A stretch of DNA of 64,000 nucleotides from Bog-473 sp963821755 (GTDB lineage: Bacteria > Actinomycetota > Acidimicrobiia > Acidimicrobiales > RAAP-2). The notes beneath the pieces are model-generated. The model had not been told where the DNA came from, did not search any database, and worked only from the letters and a program-made list of their open reading frames with translations. This document shows, in pieces, positions 29,001-44,000 of the stretch. A program made the position numbers and the translations under genes. Every line of letters starts with the position of its first letter. The stretch's first letter is position 1. Where the stretch lies: assembly GCA_963821755.1 (NCBI GenBank), contig CAWGEX010000005.1, positions 930,001-994,000 on the forward strand. Direction: 5' to 3'.

Positions 29001-32000
29001 GGCATCCAACTACGCCGCGGTCCTCTCGGCCCACGGATACGACCTACCCGATCAGGTGGCCGAGTCGTACTTCGCCCGCTACGACGGGGTGGAGCACTTC
29101 GCCCATTCAGTGGACGAGGAGAGATATGAGGATTGGGTGCGCCACCGATTGCGCCACCTCGTGGGTGGCTGTGGGGTCCCCCTCGATGATCAGGATTCGA
29201 TCATCGACGCGCTGCGTGCGTCGGACCAGGGTCCGATGGTGGCCTACCCCGAAGCACCGTCCACGTTGGTCTCCCTGCGGGAAGCCGGATGGGTCATTGG
29301 CGTGTGTTCCAACTGGGGATGGGAACTCGATGCCTTTCTGATCCAAGTGGGCCTGTTCGACCTGGTCGATTCGGCCGTGACCTCGGCCCGGGCCGGGGCG
29401 CGCAAGCCTCATCCCTCCATCTACGCCCATGTCATCAGCGCACTCGATGTGGCCGCACAAGAGACCGTCTTCGTTGGGGACAGCTGGGGACCCGATGTCC
29501 AGGGCCCCCACGACGCGGGTATGACCGCCGTGCATGTCTGGCGACCTAGCGAGCGATCTGGTTCGGTTCCCGATCCGTTGGTGACCGGGATGCACCGGGT
29601 CGCCGATCTCTCCGAACTGGTGCCGTTGCTCAGTGCGGGAGACCGCCGATCGGTGGTCGCCCGTGGTCGGAGAGGCCTCGAGCCAACATGGCCCGATCAT
29701 TCGCCGTCAGCAACGTAAAGCCGGGCTTCTCGCCGTCCGAGGGGCGCCACCAGACCGGCTCGTCGCACGCCCAGGCTTCTTGTCGGAGGCCCACCTTGGT
29801 CACCTTGCCGGTTGCGGTTTGGGGCAGTGACTCTGATATGCGGACGAAGCGGGGCTGCCACTTGGTCCCCAGGTCCGGCTGTGCTTCAAGCCAGGCCAGG
29901 AAGGCTGCAGGGTCAAAGGACACCCCGGGCACGAGTTCGAGGGCGACCATCACCTGATCGCCGGCACCGGACGCCGTGTCGGGCACGGGGTAGACGGCGG
30001 CGACGGCCACGTCGGGGTTGCGGGAGAGCACCACCTCGACCGGACCGGCGGCGAAGTTCTCCGAGTCGACCCGGAGCCAATCGCCTGATCGACCGGCGAA
30101 GTAGAAGAAGCCGTCGGCATCGACGTAGCCCAAGTCGCCGGTCCAGTACCACCCGTTGCGGAGGCGGTCCTGTTCGGCGCTCTGCTGCCGGTAGTACCCC
30201 TCGAACTTGCCCCGCCCGCTTCGATTCACGATCTCGCCGGTGGCTTCTCCGGCATTGAGCAGGCGACCCCCCGGATCGATCACGGCGCGCGGGCACTCGG
30301 CGCCGGTTTCGGGGCTGATGACGGCCAGGTCGACATCGTCGACCGGCTTGCCCAGTGCCCCCGGGGGCATGCCCGGCACCGGGTTGATGGCCGCACCGCC
30401 TTCGCTCTGGCCGTAGCCCTCGATGAGATAGCAACCGAACCGCTTGCGAAAGCGATTGCGGTCGCGTACGGACGCCTCGGTGCCGAACGCACTGCGCAGG
30501 GTGTTCTCCGCGTCGTCGGGCCGCTCGGGCGTGGCCAGGATGTAGGCGATCGCCTTGCCGACGTAGCTGAACTTGGTGGCCCCGAAGCGCCGCACATCGT
30601 CCAGGAATTCGGATGAGCTGAAGCGGGGACGGACGGCGATGGCCGCACCGACCATCACGGCGGGTCCCCACAGCGCCATGAGGGCGTTGCCGTGGAACAA
30701 CGGCATCGGGCAGTAGCAGACGTCGTCGGCGCCGTACCCGTAACCCGGAGCCGCCACCTCGGCGATGCCCGCCAGCCGACCCTGGGTGCACCGCACCGCT
30801 TTGGGTGTCCCGGTGGTCCCCGAGGTGAAGATGAGCTGGAACAGCTCGTCTTCAGCCACGTCATCGGCGCGCGCCACCAGGTCTCGGGCCGGCCCGCCCG
30901 CGGCGCCGTTATCCACCGAGAAATCGGCCAGGAGCTCGACGTATCGCTCCGATCCCGTTACGAGTACGTGATCGGGGGTCACGCCCAGTGAGAGCCCCTC
31001 GAGGAGGGCCGCACCCTCGGCATCGGTGACGATGAGCGCGCAGTCGGTGGACCTGATGTCGGCGGCGAGCGCCTCACCCCGTCTGGTCGGGTTCACCCCG
31101 ACGATGGCTGCCCCGGCCAACGCGGCCCCGTTCAGCCAGAAGAGGTACTCGGGCCCGTTGGGGAGCAACACCCCGATGTGAAATGGTCCGTCGCTGCGCA
31201 GCGACTGGGCCAGCGCGCCGCCGCGCCGCCCCTTCGGCCACCGACTGGCGCCAGGTCCATCGACCGCCCGCGTCGAGCACGCCGACGCGATCATCTTCGG
31301 CGCGCGCCGCCACCATGGCCGCCACCGTCGTCATGGCACTCCGCCCATCATCGATGATCCGCTCGCCCGCCGGACCAAAGAGCGGTCGATCGCTTCCACG
31401 GTTGCCGTCCCGCACAGGGCCATCGTGCGCCCGAGCTCGCTCTCGTACCAGCGCAGGAGCGACGCCACGCCGTCGGCACCGCCGGCCGCCAACGCCCACA
31501 GTGAGGGTCGACCCACCATGACGGCTCGCGCTCCCAACGCCAACGCCTTGGCCACATCGGCGGCCCGGCGAATGCCTCCGTCCACATAGACCTCGACCCG
31601 TCCGGCGACGGCATCGACGATTTCGGGCAAGATGTCCGCCGTCGCCGGAGCATCGTCGAGCTGGCGCCCACCGTGATTCGACACCACGATCGCCGCCGCC
31701 CCCGCCTCGATGCAGCGCACGGCGTCGTCGGCCCGCTGCACCCCCTTGGCCACCACCGGGAGACCGCTGAGGCCGGCCAGCCAGCCGACGTCGTCCGGGG
31801 TCAAGGCCGGCTCGAATTCCCGGGTCACCAGGGCCATGAAGCCGCCTTCGTGGGCCCGGGCCGTGCTGTCCCCGGTGAGGTTGGGCAGGGACAGGTCGTG
31901 GGGCAGATGCACGCCGCTGCGAAGCTCGCGGAGACGGAGTCCGGAGACCGGGGCGTCGACGGTGAGGACGAGCGCGCCGTATCCGTGCGCCGCCGTCCGC

Positions 32001-35000
32001 TGGACCAGGTCCCGCGTGCGGGCCCGATCGCGCAAGATGTAGATCTGCATCCACCGGGGAGCCCCGGGTGCCGCCGCGGCCACGTCCTCCAACGAACAGG
32101 TGGCGAGCGAGGACAGGACCATGAGCGCGCCCGCCTCGGCCGCACCCCGGGCCGTGTCCTTCTCCCCCTCGGGATGGGCCAAGCCCTGGATGGCCGTGGG
32201 TGCGATCACCACCGGCGATCGGACCGGTTGGCCCAGGAGTGTGCTCGAGGTGGTGACCTGGTCGATCCCGGCCAGCACCCGGGGGTGGAGCTGCCAGCGG
32301 CTCCACGCCGCCACGTTCTCAGCCAGGAGTCGCTCGTCCTCCGCCCCACCCGAGAAGTAGGCGTAGGCCATCTCCCCGATGATCCGGCGGGCATCCCTCT
32401 CCAGATCGACCAAAGAGAGGTCGATGGCCAGGGGGGTCGAACCGGCCGAACGGACGGTGCCGGTCGACGGGTTGTGAGCCGACCCGTCGCTGCTGGCAGG
32501 ATGATCGGGCACAGGCCGCATGGTAGGCGGCGGCCACGCTCCCATCCCACATCGACCCGCCGGAGGCGCCATGCGATTCTCGTATGCCGAGTCAATGACC
32601 GATCCGTCGTATTACCTCCCTTTGGCTCGCGCCGCCGAGGAGGCCAATTTCGATTCCATGGTCATTCCGGACAGCATCTGCTACCCCGAGCAATCCGACA
32701 CGCGCTACCCCTTCAACCCGGACGGCACCCGGGAATTCCTGGAGGACAAGCCCTTCTTGGAGCCCTTCTCGTTGATCCCGGCCATGGGAGCAGTGACCGA
32801 GCAACTGCGCTTCGTCACCTTCGTGGTCAAGCTGCCCATCCGCCAGCCGGTGCTGGTGGCCAAGCAGGTCAGCTCCACCGCCGTGTTGACCGGCAACCGT
32901 CTTCTGCTGGGGGTGGGGACCAGCCCGTGGCCCGAGGACTACACGGTCTGCGGCGTGCCCTGGGAAGGGCGGGGCAAGCGCATGGACGAGCAGATCGAGG
33001 TCATGCGAGGACTGATGGCCGGCGGGTATTTCGAATATCACGGCCAGGTGTTCGACCTCCCCTCGGTCAAGATGAGCCCTACGCCGACCAAGCCCGTCCC
33101 GATCCTGATCGGTGGGCACCACGAGGCGGCGCTCCGCCGAGCCGCCGTCAGCGGGGACGGGTGGTTGCACGGCGGGGGTGACCCGGGTGATCTGCCGGGG
33201 CTCTTGGCGCGACTTGCCGACTTGCGGGCTGAACACGGCACCGATGGCAAGCCCTTTGAAGTGCACGTCATCTCGCTGGATGCCTACAGCGTTGACGGGG
33301 TGCGCCGGCTCGAGGAATTGGGTGTGACCGACGTGATCGTAGGATTTCGGTGGCCCTACGTGCCCGAGCAGGACACCGAGAGCCTGCAGACCAAGATCGA
33401 CAGCCTCTCGAAATTCAGCGATGACGTCATCGCCAAGGTCCGATGAGCAGCCACCAGGAGACAAGGGGACATCATGACTGAGGAAGCGCTGACCGCACGG
33501 GAGCTGGGGATCCGCTCCCGGGCCGCCGTCCACGCCCGGGACCGGGACGCCTGGCTGGACCTCTTCGCGCTCGATGCCGTGGTGCAGGATCCCATCGGTC
33601 CGTCACCCTTCGACCCCGATGGGAAGGGTCACCACGGGCGGGAGGCCATTGCCGCGTTTTACGACACGGTCATCGCGCCCAGCGCGGCCATCAGCTTCGA
33701 GATTCAAGAGTCGTACCTCTGCGGGGACGAGGTGGCCGACGTCGGCACCATCCGAACCACGTTGGCCGGCGGCGAACACCAGGCCGTGGTGCGTGGCGTC
33801 TACACCTACCGGTCGAACGGGGCCGGCAAGCTGGCTTCGCTCCGCGCCTTCTGGGAGTTCGACGCGCTGGAGCTCATCGAACTCACCGACTGAGAGGCAA
33901 GGCGGGGGCCATGGCCTACATTGACCGCATGCGGGTCATGGTCAAGGAGGGCCTCTTCATCGACGGGGACCCACCGTCGCTCCTGGGCAGCCACTGCGCG
34001 GCCTGCGGTGCTCGGCACTTCCCCCGTCACGACACCTGCCCCTATTGCGCGACCGAGGATCCCGAGCCGGTGGAGCTTTCACGGCGCGGAAACCTGTGGG
34101 CGTGGACTGCGGTCACGGCGGCGCCCCCCGGGTACCCCGGGGAGACTCCGTACGGTGTGGGCGTGGTCGAGCTGCCCGAAGGCATCCGTGTCATCGCCCG
34201 GCTGACCGAGAGCGACCCGGCCGCACTCACGCTGGCCTGTGCCATGGAATTGCGGGTTGTGCCGCTCCACCTCGACGGAGAGGGCAATGACGTGATCACC
34301 TATGCCTTCGCTCCGGCGCTGCCATCGTGAAGCGCGTCGTCATCACCGGTGTGGGCCTGCATCCGTTTGGCCGATTCGACGGCGTGTCGACCACCGATAT
34401 GGGGGTACGGGCCGTGCGCGCCGCCCTCAAGCAGGCCGGGGTCGGTCGCGGCGGCTTCCAGGCGGCATTCTGCGGAACCGCCTACGGGGGGGTCGCCACC
34501 GGCCACAAGGTGCTCAGCCGCCTGGGGATGACCGGGATGCCGATCGTCGACGTCGAGGCCGGGTGTGCCAGTGGTGGTGCCGCCCTGATGCTGGCGGCCG
34601 GAGCGATCCGGGCCGGCCAGTACGACACGGTGCTGGTCTTTGGGACCGAGAAGATGCCCAAGGGCATCATCCGCTCGTCGTTTTTCGAGCCGTGGCAGGA
34701 GGAGGCCGGATTGGCCGCCACGCCCGCTTTCTTCGGACTACGTGCGCAACGGCTGGCCGTCAATTCGGGAGTGACCAAGCAGCATCTGGCTCAGGTGGTG
34801 GTCAAGAACCGGCGCCACGGCGCATCGAATGCGGACGCCATGTACCAGAAGGAGGTCTCGGCCGAGGAGGTCCTGGCTTCTCGGGTGGTGTGCGAGCCGT
34901 TGCATCTCTTCATGCTGTGCTCGCCCAACGAGGGCGCGGCGGCGGTGGTGCTGACCCGCGACGATCGCCTGGAGGCCTCGGCTCCGGCGCCGATCACGCT

Positions 35001-38000
35001 GGCCGGAGCCGTGCTCCGTTCTCATCTTCCGGGAGCCGTGCTCAGCGAGTCCACCCCCTTGTCCGGACTGGTCGACGACGCCGTGCCTCCGCCGTCCACC
35101 TTGGCCGCCACCGCGGCGTTCGAGGAAGCGGGGCTCGGGCCGTCGGACCTCGACGTCGTGGAGTGCCAGGACACCGATGCCGCCCGGGAACTCCTGTCCT
35201 ACGAGGAGCTCGGCCTTTGCCAGCAGGGTGGTTCGGCTGCTCTGCTCGAATCCGGCGCCACCGGATTGGGCGGATCTCTGCCCGTCAATCCAAGTGGGGG
35301 GCTGCTCTCCAAAGGTGAGCCATTGGGTGCGTCCGCCCTCGGCCAGGTGGTGGAGCTGGTGCGTCAGCTTCGGGGCGAGTGCGGCGCGCGCCAGGTCGCG
35401 GGCGCTCGGGTTGCCCTCTCCCACACGGTGGGCCGAGGGGCCAACGCCGGCGTCGTGGTGCTGACCCGCTGAAGTTTGGATCGTGGCACCGAGGCCCATG
35501 CCGGAGAAGGAGGAGTCGTGGACAATCGCACCTTGCCCCAATCTTCAATAGGAAGCTCGAGCCCGCCCAAGGCCGGACGTGTCGCTCGCGTGTCGCTGGC
35601 CATCGCCGCCCTCCTGTTCTCGGGGGTGGCGTTGGGTATCGGGCCGTTGCAGGCACGCCGGGCCGCCGCCGCGGCCCCGTCGGCCAAGCAGGCAGCCATC
35701 GCCGACGGCGCCGACCCGTCACGCACCGACGCCGCCGGAACGGAGTGGCTCTGCAATCCCGATCTACCGGCTAACCCATGCCTCTCCAACGAGAACGCCC
35801 TGGTGCAGAGGGCATCGGGCCGAAACTCCGTGCAGCTCGCTCGCCCGGCCAAGCAGCCACCCATCGATTGCTTCTACGTCTATCCCACCGTGAGCAAGCA
35901 ACCAGGGCTCGCGGCCAACCTGGAGATCCAGGCCGCCGAGACCAATGTCGCCACGTTCCAGGCGTCGCGCTTTTCGAGCGTCTGCAAGGTCTACGCACCG
36001 ATGTATCCCCAAATCACCACCAACGGGCTGCAGCATCTCGGATCGGGTTTCCGAGCTGCCCTCACGGCCGGCTACGACGTGGTGCAGTCAGCCTGGAAGG
36101 ACTATATGGAACATGACAACCACGGCCGGGGCGTCGTCGTCATCGGTCACTCCCAAGGTTCCACCATGGCCCAGGAGCTGCTGCGCACCCAGATCGACTC
36201 CAACGCACGCGCTCGAAACCTTCTCGTCTCGGCAATCATTCCCGGCGGAAACGTGGTGGTCCCCATCGGCCAACAGGTGGGCGGGACATTCCAACATCTC
36301 GCAGCCTGTACCGCGCCCACCCAGCTGCATTGCATCGTGGCCTATTCGAGCTTTGATCAGACGCCTCCGGCGGGCACGCTTTTCGGGATACCCGGACATG
36401 GCGTGAGTTTCCTCCAGATCACACCCGGTCCGACCACGGGCATGCAGGTACTTTGCGTCAACCCGGCCGCATTGTCGACCGGAGGTAGCGGTGGTCTCCA
36501 GCCTTATTTCCCGCGCAGCGGCACCACGACGGGACGGCTGATCCCCTGGGCGACCCAGCCCAACCTGTATTCCGGGCGGTGCATGTACCAGAACGGGACG
36601 ACCTGGCTGCAGGTCAACGCGCCGATCGTCCCCGGAGATCCTCGACCCGTTGTCACCCAGGTCCTGGGCCCGAGCTGGGGTCTGCACCTCGATGACGTCA
36701 ACCTCTTTCTCGGAAATCTGGTCGGCCTGGTCGCCACGCAGTCAATGGCATTCGCCCGGACACACTCCTGATCCCTTGACGGAGTGACCTCATCTCACAC
36801 GCCCGACTCAGAGGCCCTTCAGCGCCCGGGGCAGCTCATCCAACGAGGTGATCACGGCATCGGGCACTTCGTCGCAGCCGGGCGGAGGCCGATACGTGCC
36901 CCCACCGTCGCGGTCGATCCAGATGGCGTGCCAGCCCGCTCGTTTCGCCCCCACGACATCGTTGAGGGGGTGATCGCCGACCAGGACGCAGGCGGACGGG
37001 GCCAACCCCATCTGCTGCTGGACCACCTCGAATATCCCGCGGTCGGGTTTGGCCACGCGGTGATCCTGGGCGAAGACGACGACTTCGAAGATCCCCCCGA
37101 GCCCCATGGCTTCGGGCAGTCGACTGCCGTTGGACAGCAATCCGATGCGGTAATCGGGCCGCAGTGTTTCGAGGGTGGGCAACGCGTCCTCAAACAGGGC
37201 TGGGTCCTTGTCGCGGTGCCGAAAATAAGAATCAGCCAGCTGTTCGGCCAACACCAGGTCCTGCGCCTCGCTCCAGTCCCCGCCCGCTCGCCGCACGCGC
37301 TGCAGGGATCGGGCGAAGCCGAGCCGGCGCAGTCGGGCGAGGTTGTACTCAACCCCGAGCAGCTCCTGCGCCACGGCACCCCGGTCGCGCTGCAGGTCGC
37401 CGACGGTCAACGCATCGGTAACGGCACCGGGTCGGGCGGCGCGAAGGTCGTCCAGCACGGCCAGCAAAGCACCTTGCATGACCCTTTGGAAGTCCCACAG
37501 CGTCTGATCGCCATCGAAGAGCACAGCCTCGATCGGCGACGTTCGGGCCGGTGCGTTCAATTGACCAGGACGACCTTGCCCAACTTCCCTCCGGCGGCGA
37601 ACCGGTCGTAGGCGTCGGTGGCGTCGGCCATGGGGAAGGCGGCACAGACCGGGACGCGGATGCGACCGGACGCCAGGAGTGGCAGGACATGGGCCGCCAC
37701 CTCCGCCGCCACGTCCGCCTTCTCGCGGCGGGTGCGGGCCCGCAAGGTGGACCCGCCGATGCGCACCCGCTTGGTCATGAGACCCATCAGGTCGAGCTCC
37801 ATGGCCCCTCCGGAGCCGACCCCGATGACGACGACGCGAGCCCCGATCGCCAGGTGCGGCAGCACATGGGGCAGGCTGGCGGCCCCCACCAGCTCGAGGA
37901 CGACGTCGTAGGGACCATGGTCGGCCACATCTTCTGGGTCGATGGCCACCGTCGCGCCCAGCGCCACGACCTCGTCGCGCCGGGCCGGATCGCGGACGGT

Positions 38001-41000
38001 GGCGACCACCGTGGCCCCGGTGCCGGCCGCCAGTTGCACGCCGGCCGTGCCGACACCTCCGGCGGCGCCGCTGACCAGCACCCGTTCCCCCATGCGGAGT
38101 TGGCCCTGGGTGAAGAGCGCGTCGAAGGCGGTCGAGAAGACCTCGGGAAATCCCCCCGCCTCGGGCCAGGGGAGCAAGTCGGGGACGGTCAAGGCGTGCG
38201 ACTCGTCGACCACGCACAAGGTGGCCTGAGCGCCGCCCCCCACCAGGGCCATGATCCGATCGCCGGGGGAGAACTGGCGGACCTGGGAGCCCACGGCGAC
38301 CACCTCGCCGGCCAGCTCCATGCCGGGGATGTCCGCCGGCGAGCCTGGAGGGGCGGGGTAGAACCCGATGCGTTGGATCAGGTCGGCCCCGTTGAGCCCG
38401 GCCGCCTCGACGGCCACCAGGAGCTCGGTGTTCCCGGGCACGGGATCGTCCCGTTCTTCCCAGTGGAGCTGGCTGTCCCGGATCACTATTGCTTGCATGA
38501 TGCTCACTCTTGCACGCGGCGTCGTCGGGTGAGCGGCCCTCGCCCCCGGCCGGGGGCCGGTCAGGCCCGGTAACCTCGGACCCATGGCTCTCTACGACAT
38601 TCCCGTCCACACGCTCCAAGGCGACGATTCCTCGCTCGGTGCCTTCGCTGGAAAGACCCTGCTGGTGGTCAACGTGGCTTCCAAGTGCGGACTGACCCCA
38701 CAGTACGAGGGGCTCGAGCGCCTGCAGAAGACCTACGCCGACCGGGGGTTTTCCGTGGTCGGATTTCCCAGCAACCAATTCATGGGCCAGGAGCCCGGAA
38801 CGGCCGAGGAGATCCAGCAGTTCTGCTCGACCACCTACGGAGTGACGTTTCCCCTCATGGAGAAGATCGACGTGAACGGCGACGACCGAAACCCCATCTA
38901 CGCAGAGCTCACGGCATTCCCCGACGCCGAGGGCACCGCCGGGGACATCACGTGGAACTTCGAGAAGTTCCTGGTTTCGGGGACCGGCGAGATCGTGGGG
39001 CGCTTCCGGCCCCAGGTCGAGCCTGAGGACCCGACGATCGTCGAGGCGATTGAGGCCGAGCTGTCCGCTTGACCACATCGGCGAAGGCGGCGGGATTCGC
39101 CGCGTCGATCTTCGACATGGACGGGTTGCTCATCGATTCGGAGATCCTCTGGCACGAGGCCGAGATCGAGATCCTGGGTGACCTCGGCGTCCCGCTGGCC
39201 GCCGACGGCTGCCGCAACACCAAGGGCATGTTCGTGGAGGAAGTGACCGAGTTCTGGCACGAGCAGTATCCATGGGCCAGCCCGAGCCCGGCCGAGGTGG
39301 CGGTGACCATCGTCGATCGGGTCATCGCCCTCGTGTTGGCCAAAGGCGAGCTCAAACCAGGAGCCGGTCACGCCATCGCCATGTGCGCGGAGAGGGAGCT
39401 GCCGATGGCCGTGGCCTCGTCGTCGCAGTACCGGCTGATTGAAGCGGCGCTCGATCACTTCGGCTTGCGGCAGCATTTCGACCTCATCCACTCGGCCGAG
39501 GACGAGGAATACGGCAAGCCGCACCCGGCCGTGTTCCTCGCGGCGGCGGCCAAGTTGGGCGCCGATCCCCGTCGCTGCCTGGTCTGGGAAGACGCGCCGG
39601 CCGGGGTCCTGGCGGCCAAAGCGGCCTCCATGGCTTGCATCGCCGTCCCTGAGCCGGGGGAGGAGGGTCAGGCGGCCTTCGGTCTGGCCGACCTGGTGCT
39701 CGGGTCACTGCTCGAGATGAATGAGGCCCGCTGGGACGAAGTGGTCGCCCGACACTTCACCACAGCCATCTGAGGTCATTCGGCTCCAACCTGCCGCCCT
39801 TTGTTCCCGTGGATGTCACGAGGGCCGGAATGGTGTCAGCTGGCTTGAAGTGAGGATCGCATAGTCAATATCGCAGATCGGCAAGGACGCCGTAGTGATC
39901 GGACAGCTGAAGCTCCTCGCCCGGGAGGACGCCGAGCAGCTCGCAGTGAGTCGGATGGCCGACGGCGCCGAGCCGTGGCCAAGCTGAGAGCACGTAGTCG
40001 AAGCGTCGATCGGGATACATGGCGACGGCAGCCAGCGGATTGCGGTTGGACCACGTATGGCCAGCAGTCCCATCGCCGGCGAGCTCCCAGGCGTCATAGA
40101 AGACCAAACCCGGAGCGGCAGTGGCGACGCGCCCCGTGAGCATGCGGACCTCGTCAGAGTCAGGTCCGGCGTTGAAGTCGCCACAGACCACTACTGGGTA
40201 GCGCCGGCGGGTCGTCTCCGAGATGAGCTGGGCGAGCTGTCGCACCTGTCCCTGACGCACCCGGCTGGCGTCGAGCGGGTAGTCCAACATCACGACGAAG
40301 AGCTGAATGATCCCCCGCTCACCCTCGACACTCGCGCCGAGCACCTCGCCAACTCCGGATCCATCCTCTCCTCGTAACAGGTTCCGTTCGCGCACCGACA
40401 TGGGCCATCGTGAAACCAGGCCGATGCCCGACACCCAATCGTCGTGTTGCCAATCTCCTTCGAACAGATGATGTTCCATTCCCAGCCGCTTGGCGACCTG
40501 CTCCGCCTGAGTCGTGTCAGCAGTCGACCAGGACTCGACGAGGCAGACGATGTCGGGGACCGTGGCGAGGAGCGCCTCTTCGATCCCCGCTTGGCGCGCC
40601 TGCCACTGCCCGTACCGACCCCAGACATTCCAAGTCACCACCCGGAGGGTCGTCTCGACGACCGGCCCGTACGGCGCGTACTGATCGAAGGTCACCCCGC
40701 TAGTCTGCCCGGCCGATCGGCACACCCGAACCCGACACTCGGAGGCGGTCAGATGCTGAGCGGTTCGCCATCGGCCACCCACTGGGAGCGGTACTTCCGA
40801 AGGTGTTCGGTCCCGGCCACGGACACCGAAACGCACTGGCCGCGCCCGGGCGCATAATGACGCTCGATGAAGCCTCGGTCGTTGGCGTCTTCCCACACTG
40901 GAAAGCGCGGACACGAGGTCCGCCACGCATCGAGCACCTCGAGGTAGGGGCGCTGGCTCGAACCCAACCATTCAAGGAGATCGAGAATCAGGTTGTCGAG

Positions 41001-44000
41001 GTTGTCCGTCATAAGACCGCTGTGAATTATTGCAGGTCTTCTGCGATACCAGCCACTTCGTCCGCCTCAATTGCGTCGCGAGATTGGTCGTGGGGGTGTT
41101 CAGTCCGGCCCGTGCCAGCCATCGTCATATTTGACGATGGCGTCTCGGAGCGTTCTCTCGATCGCCGTAACGCCCTCAACTGGGCTCCGCTTCCGAAGTG
41201 CGAGGCATCGCTCAACGGTCACCTACGACGACGGCATCGCCCGCTAGCGTCGCGCTGCATGATCGGACCCACAGTGAGCCGCTCGAGCATTCTGGCGTGT
41301 CGTGCCCTTGATGCTCCTGCGCTCCTGACCCCGTTGCCCGTATGCACCGTGGCGTCTGAGTAGATGGAAGATTCACGACGATCGTCACCACTGGCGGTCT
41401 ATTTCGGACGGATGCGGGGGACCGCCCCGCGAGTGGTCACCCGCCATCGGATGTCGGCCGTTGTCTGGGCCTGGTGCGCGGGGTTCTTCGCGATCTATCT
41501 CATCTCGCTCCCGAGCCTGTACCCCGGCTGGCCGCTCTCAGCGAAGCTCTTCCTCATTGGTTCCTTTGGCGCATCGGCGGCCCTGCTCTATGGCGCACCG
41601 CACTCTCCGTTCGCTCAACCGCGCCCCCTGGTACTCGGCCAACTCATTGCGGCGCTGACCGGAGTGACCGCGTACAAACTGCTGGGTAGTCACATTGATC
41701 TGGCGGCATCGGTGGCAGTCGCCACCACGATTGTCTTCATGCAGCTCACGAGTGTGGTGCATCCACCCGCCGGCGCCACGGCACTCATCGCCGTCCTCGG
41801 CCCTGCGCAGGTCCATCACCTGGGCTATCAATTCGTCCTCAGCCCGGTGTTGGTGGGGGCGCTCATTCTCCTGGTGGTCGCCGTCGTCGTCAATAATTTC
41901 TCTTCGAACAAGGACCGCCACTATCCCCTCACCTGGTGGTGAAGGCGGCGCTCTGCCACATCGCCTCGTCAGAAGCGGTCTCACCTGGGCTCGGTGAGAC
42001 TCCACATCTGAGCCCGGCGATCTTGGCTCGCCCCTGGGAGGCCTACTCCGGCGTACCGAGGGAACGCTCCCAGCCTCTAGTCTTTGCGTCACCCAAGAGG
42101 CCTCGCACCTCTTGACCTCGACGATAGAGCGTCCGTGTTCACAGCTGTCCCCCCTGATACCGACTTTGTTGCTCTTGAGCAGGCCGAACTGGCCCGCTGG
42201 GCGGCGCACCGCGTCTTCGAGCGCTCGGTGGAGCAGCGGGAAGGGGCCCCATCGTGGATCTTCTACGAGGGCCCGCCCACGGCCAACGGGATGCCCGGGC
42301 TCCATCACGTGTGGGCCCGCGTCTACAAGGACCTCTTCTGCCGGTTCCGTGCCATGGATGGTTCCTACGTGGCCCGGCGGGCCGGCTGGGACACCCACGG
42401 ACTTCCCGTCGAGGTCGAGGTGGAGAAGAAGCTGGGCATCACCGGCAAGGATCAGATCGAGCAGCAGGTCGGCATCGCCGAGTTCATCCGTCTCTGTCGT
42501 GAGTCCGTCTACTCCTACGTCGACGAGTTCGCCCGGCTGACGACCCGCATCGGGTACTGGGTCGACATGGATGCGGCCTACTGGACGCTCAGTCCGACCT
42601 ACATCGAGTCGGTCTGGTGGCACCTCAAGCAGCTCTTCGACCAGGGCCTCCTCTACGAGGACCTCAAGGTGGTCCCGTACTGCCCGCGCTGCGGGACCCC
42701 GCTCTCCAGCCATGAGCTGGGGCAGCCCGGCGTCTACACCGACGAAGAGGACGAGTCGGCCTACGTCCGTCTACGGATCGTCAATCCGGATGCCGCGCTG
42801 GTGGGCGACGCCCAATGGCTGGTCGTCTGGACGACCACGCCCTGGACCCTGCTGTCGAATACGGGCGTGGCCGTGCACCCCGATCTGATCTATGCCACTG
42901 TCGACGGTCTGGTCATGGCCGAGGATCTGGTCGACCACGTCCTGGGTGAGGGGGCATCCGCCCGGATCTCCCACCGGACGGTGGGGCGTGCCCTGGTCGG
43001 CCTGCACTACGCCCGACCGTTCAACGACCTGGCACCCCCACCGGGTGCCGATGGATGGCGCGTGGTGCCGGCGGACTATGTGACGACGGAGGAGGGGACG
43101 GGGATCGTGCACCTGGCTCCCGCCTTCGGTGAGATCGACCGCCAGGTCGGGCGCGAGCACGGATTGCCCACCCTGAATCCGGTCGGACCGGACGGGCGGT
43201 TCACCGACGAGATCGAATGGCTGGCCGGACAAGACGTGCGGGCCAGCAACACCGCCATCAACGACCGACTCGAGGCGGCGGGACTCCTGCTGCGGCGCTT
43301 CACCTACGTGCACTCGTACCCACACTGTTGGCGCTGCGGCACCCCGTTGATCTACTGGGGCAAGCCGAGCTGGTACATCGCCACCTCGACCCGCAAGGAC
43401 GACCTGCTGGCGGCCAACGCCACGGTGGATTGGCACCCGTTCTACATCCGGGACGGCCGGTTCGGGGAGTGGCTGTCGAACAATGTGGACTGGGCCCTTT
43501 CCCGGGACCGCTACTGGGGCACGCCGCTCCCCATCTGGCGGTGTGGCCGGAACCACCTGCACTGCATCGGATCGCTGGCCGAGCTCTCTGAGCTCGCGGG
43601 CGCGACGTCACTGGTCTCGACCCGCATCGTCCCGTCATCGACGACGTCGAGTTCGGGTGTCCCGAGTGCGCGGCGGCGGGACGGGAAGGTCCCGAGGCAG
43701 TGGCCCGCCGCGTCGAGCCGGTCATCGACGCCTGGTTCGACTCGGGTTCGATGCCGGCGGCCCAGGTCGGGTACCCCCACGAGCCGGGCTCGATGGAAGC
43801 CTTCACGTTCCCGGCCGACTTCATCTCCGAGGCCATCGACCAGACGCGCGGCTGGTTCTACTCCTTGCTGGCCGTCAACACCCTGGTCTTCGGTAAGACC
43901 CCGTACAAGCACGTGGTCTGCCTGGGCCACATCATCGACGCCGACGGGCGCAAGATGTCCAAGTCCCTGGGCAACATCATCGACCCCTGGACGATCCTCG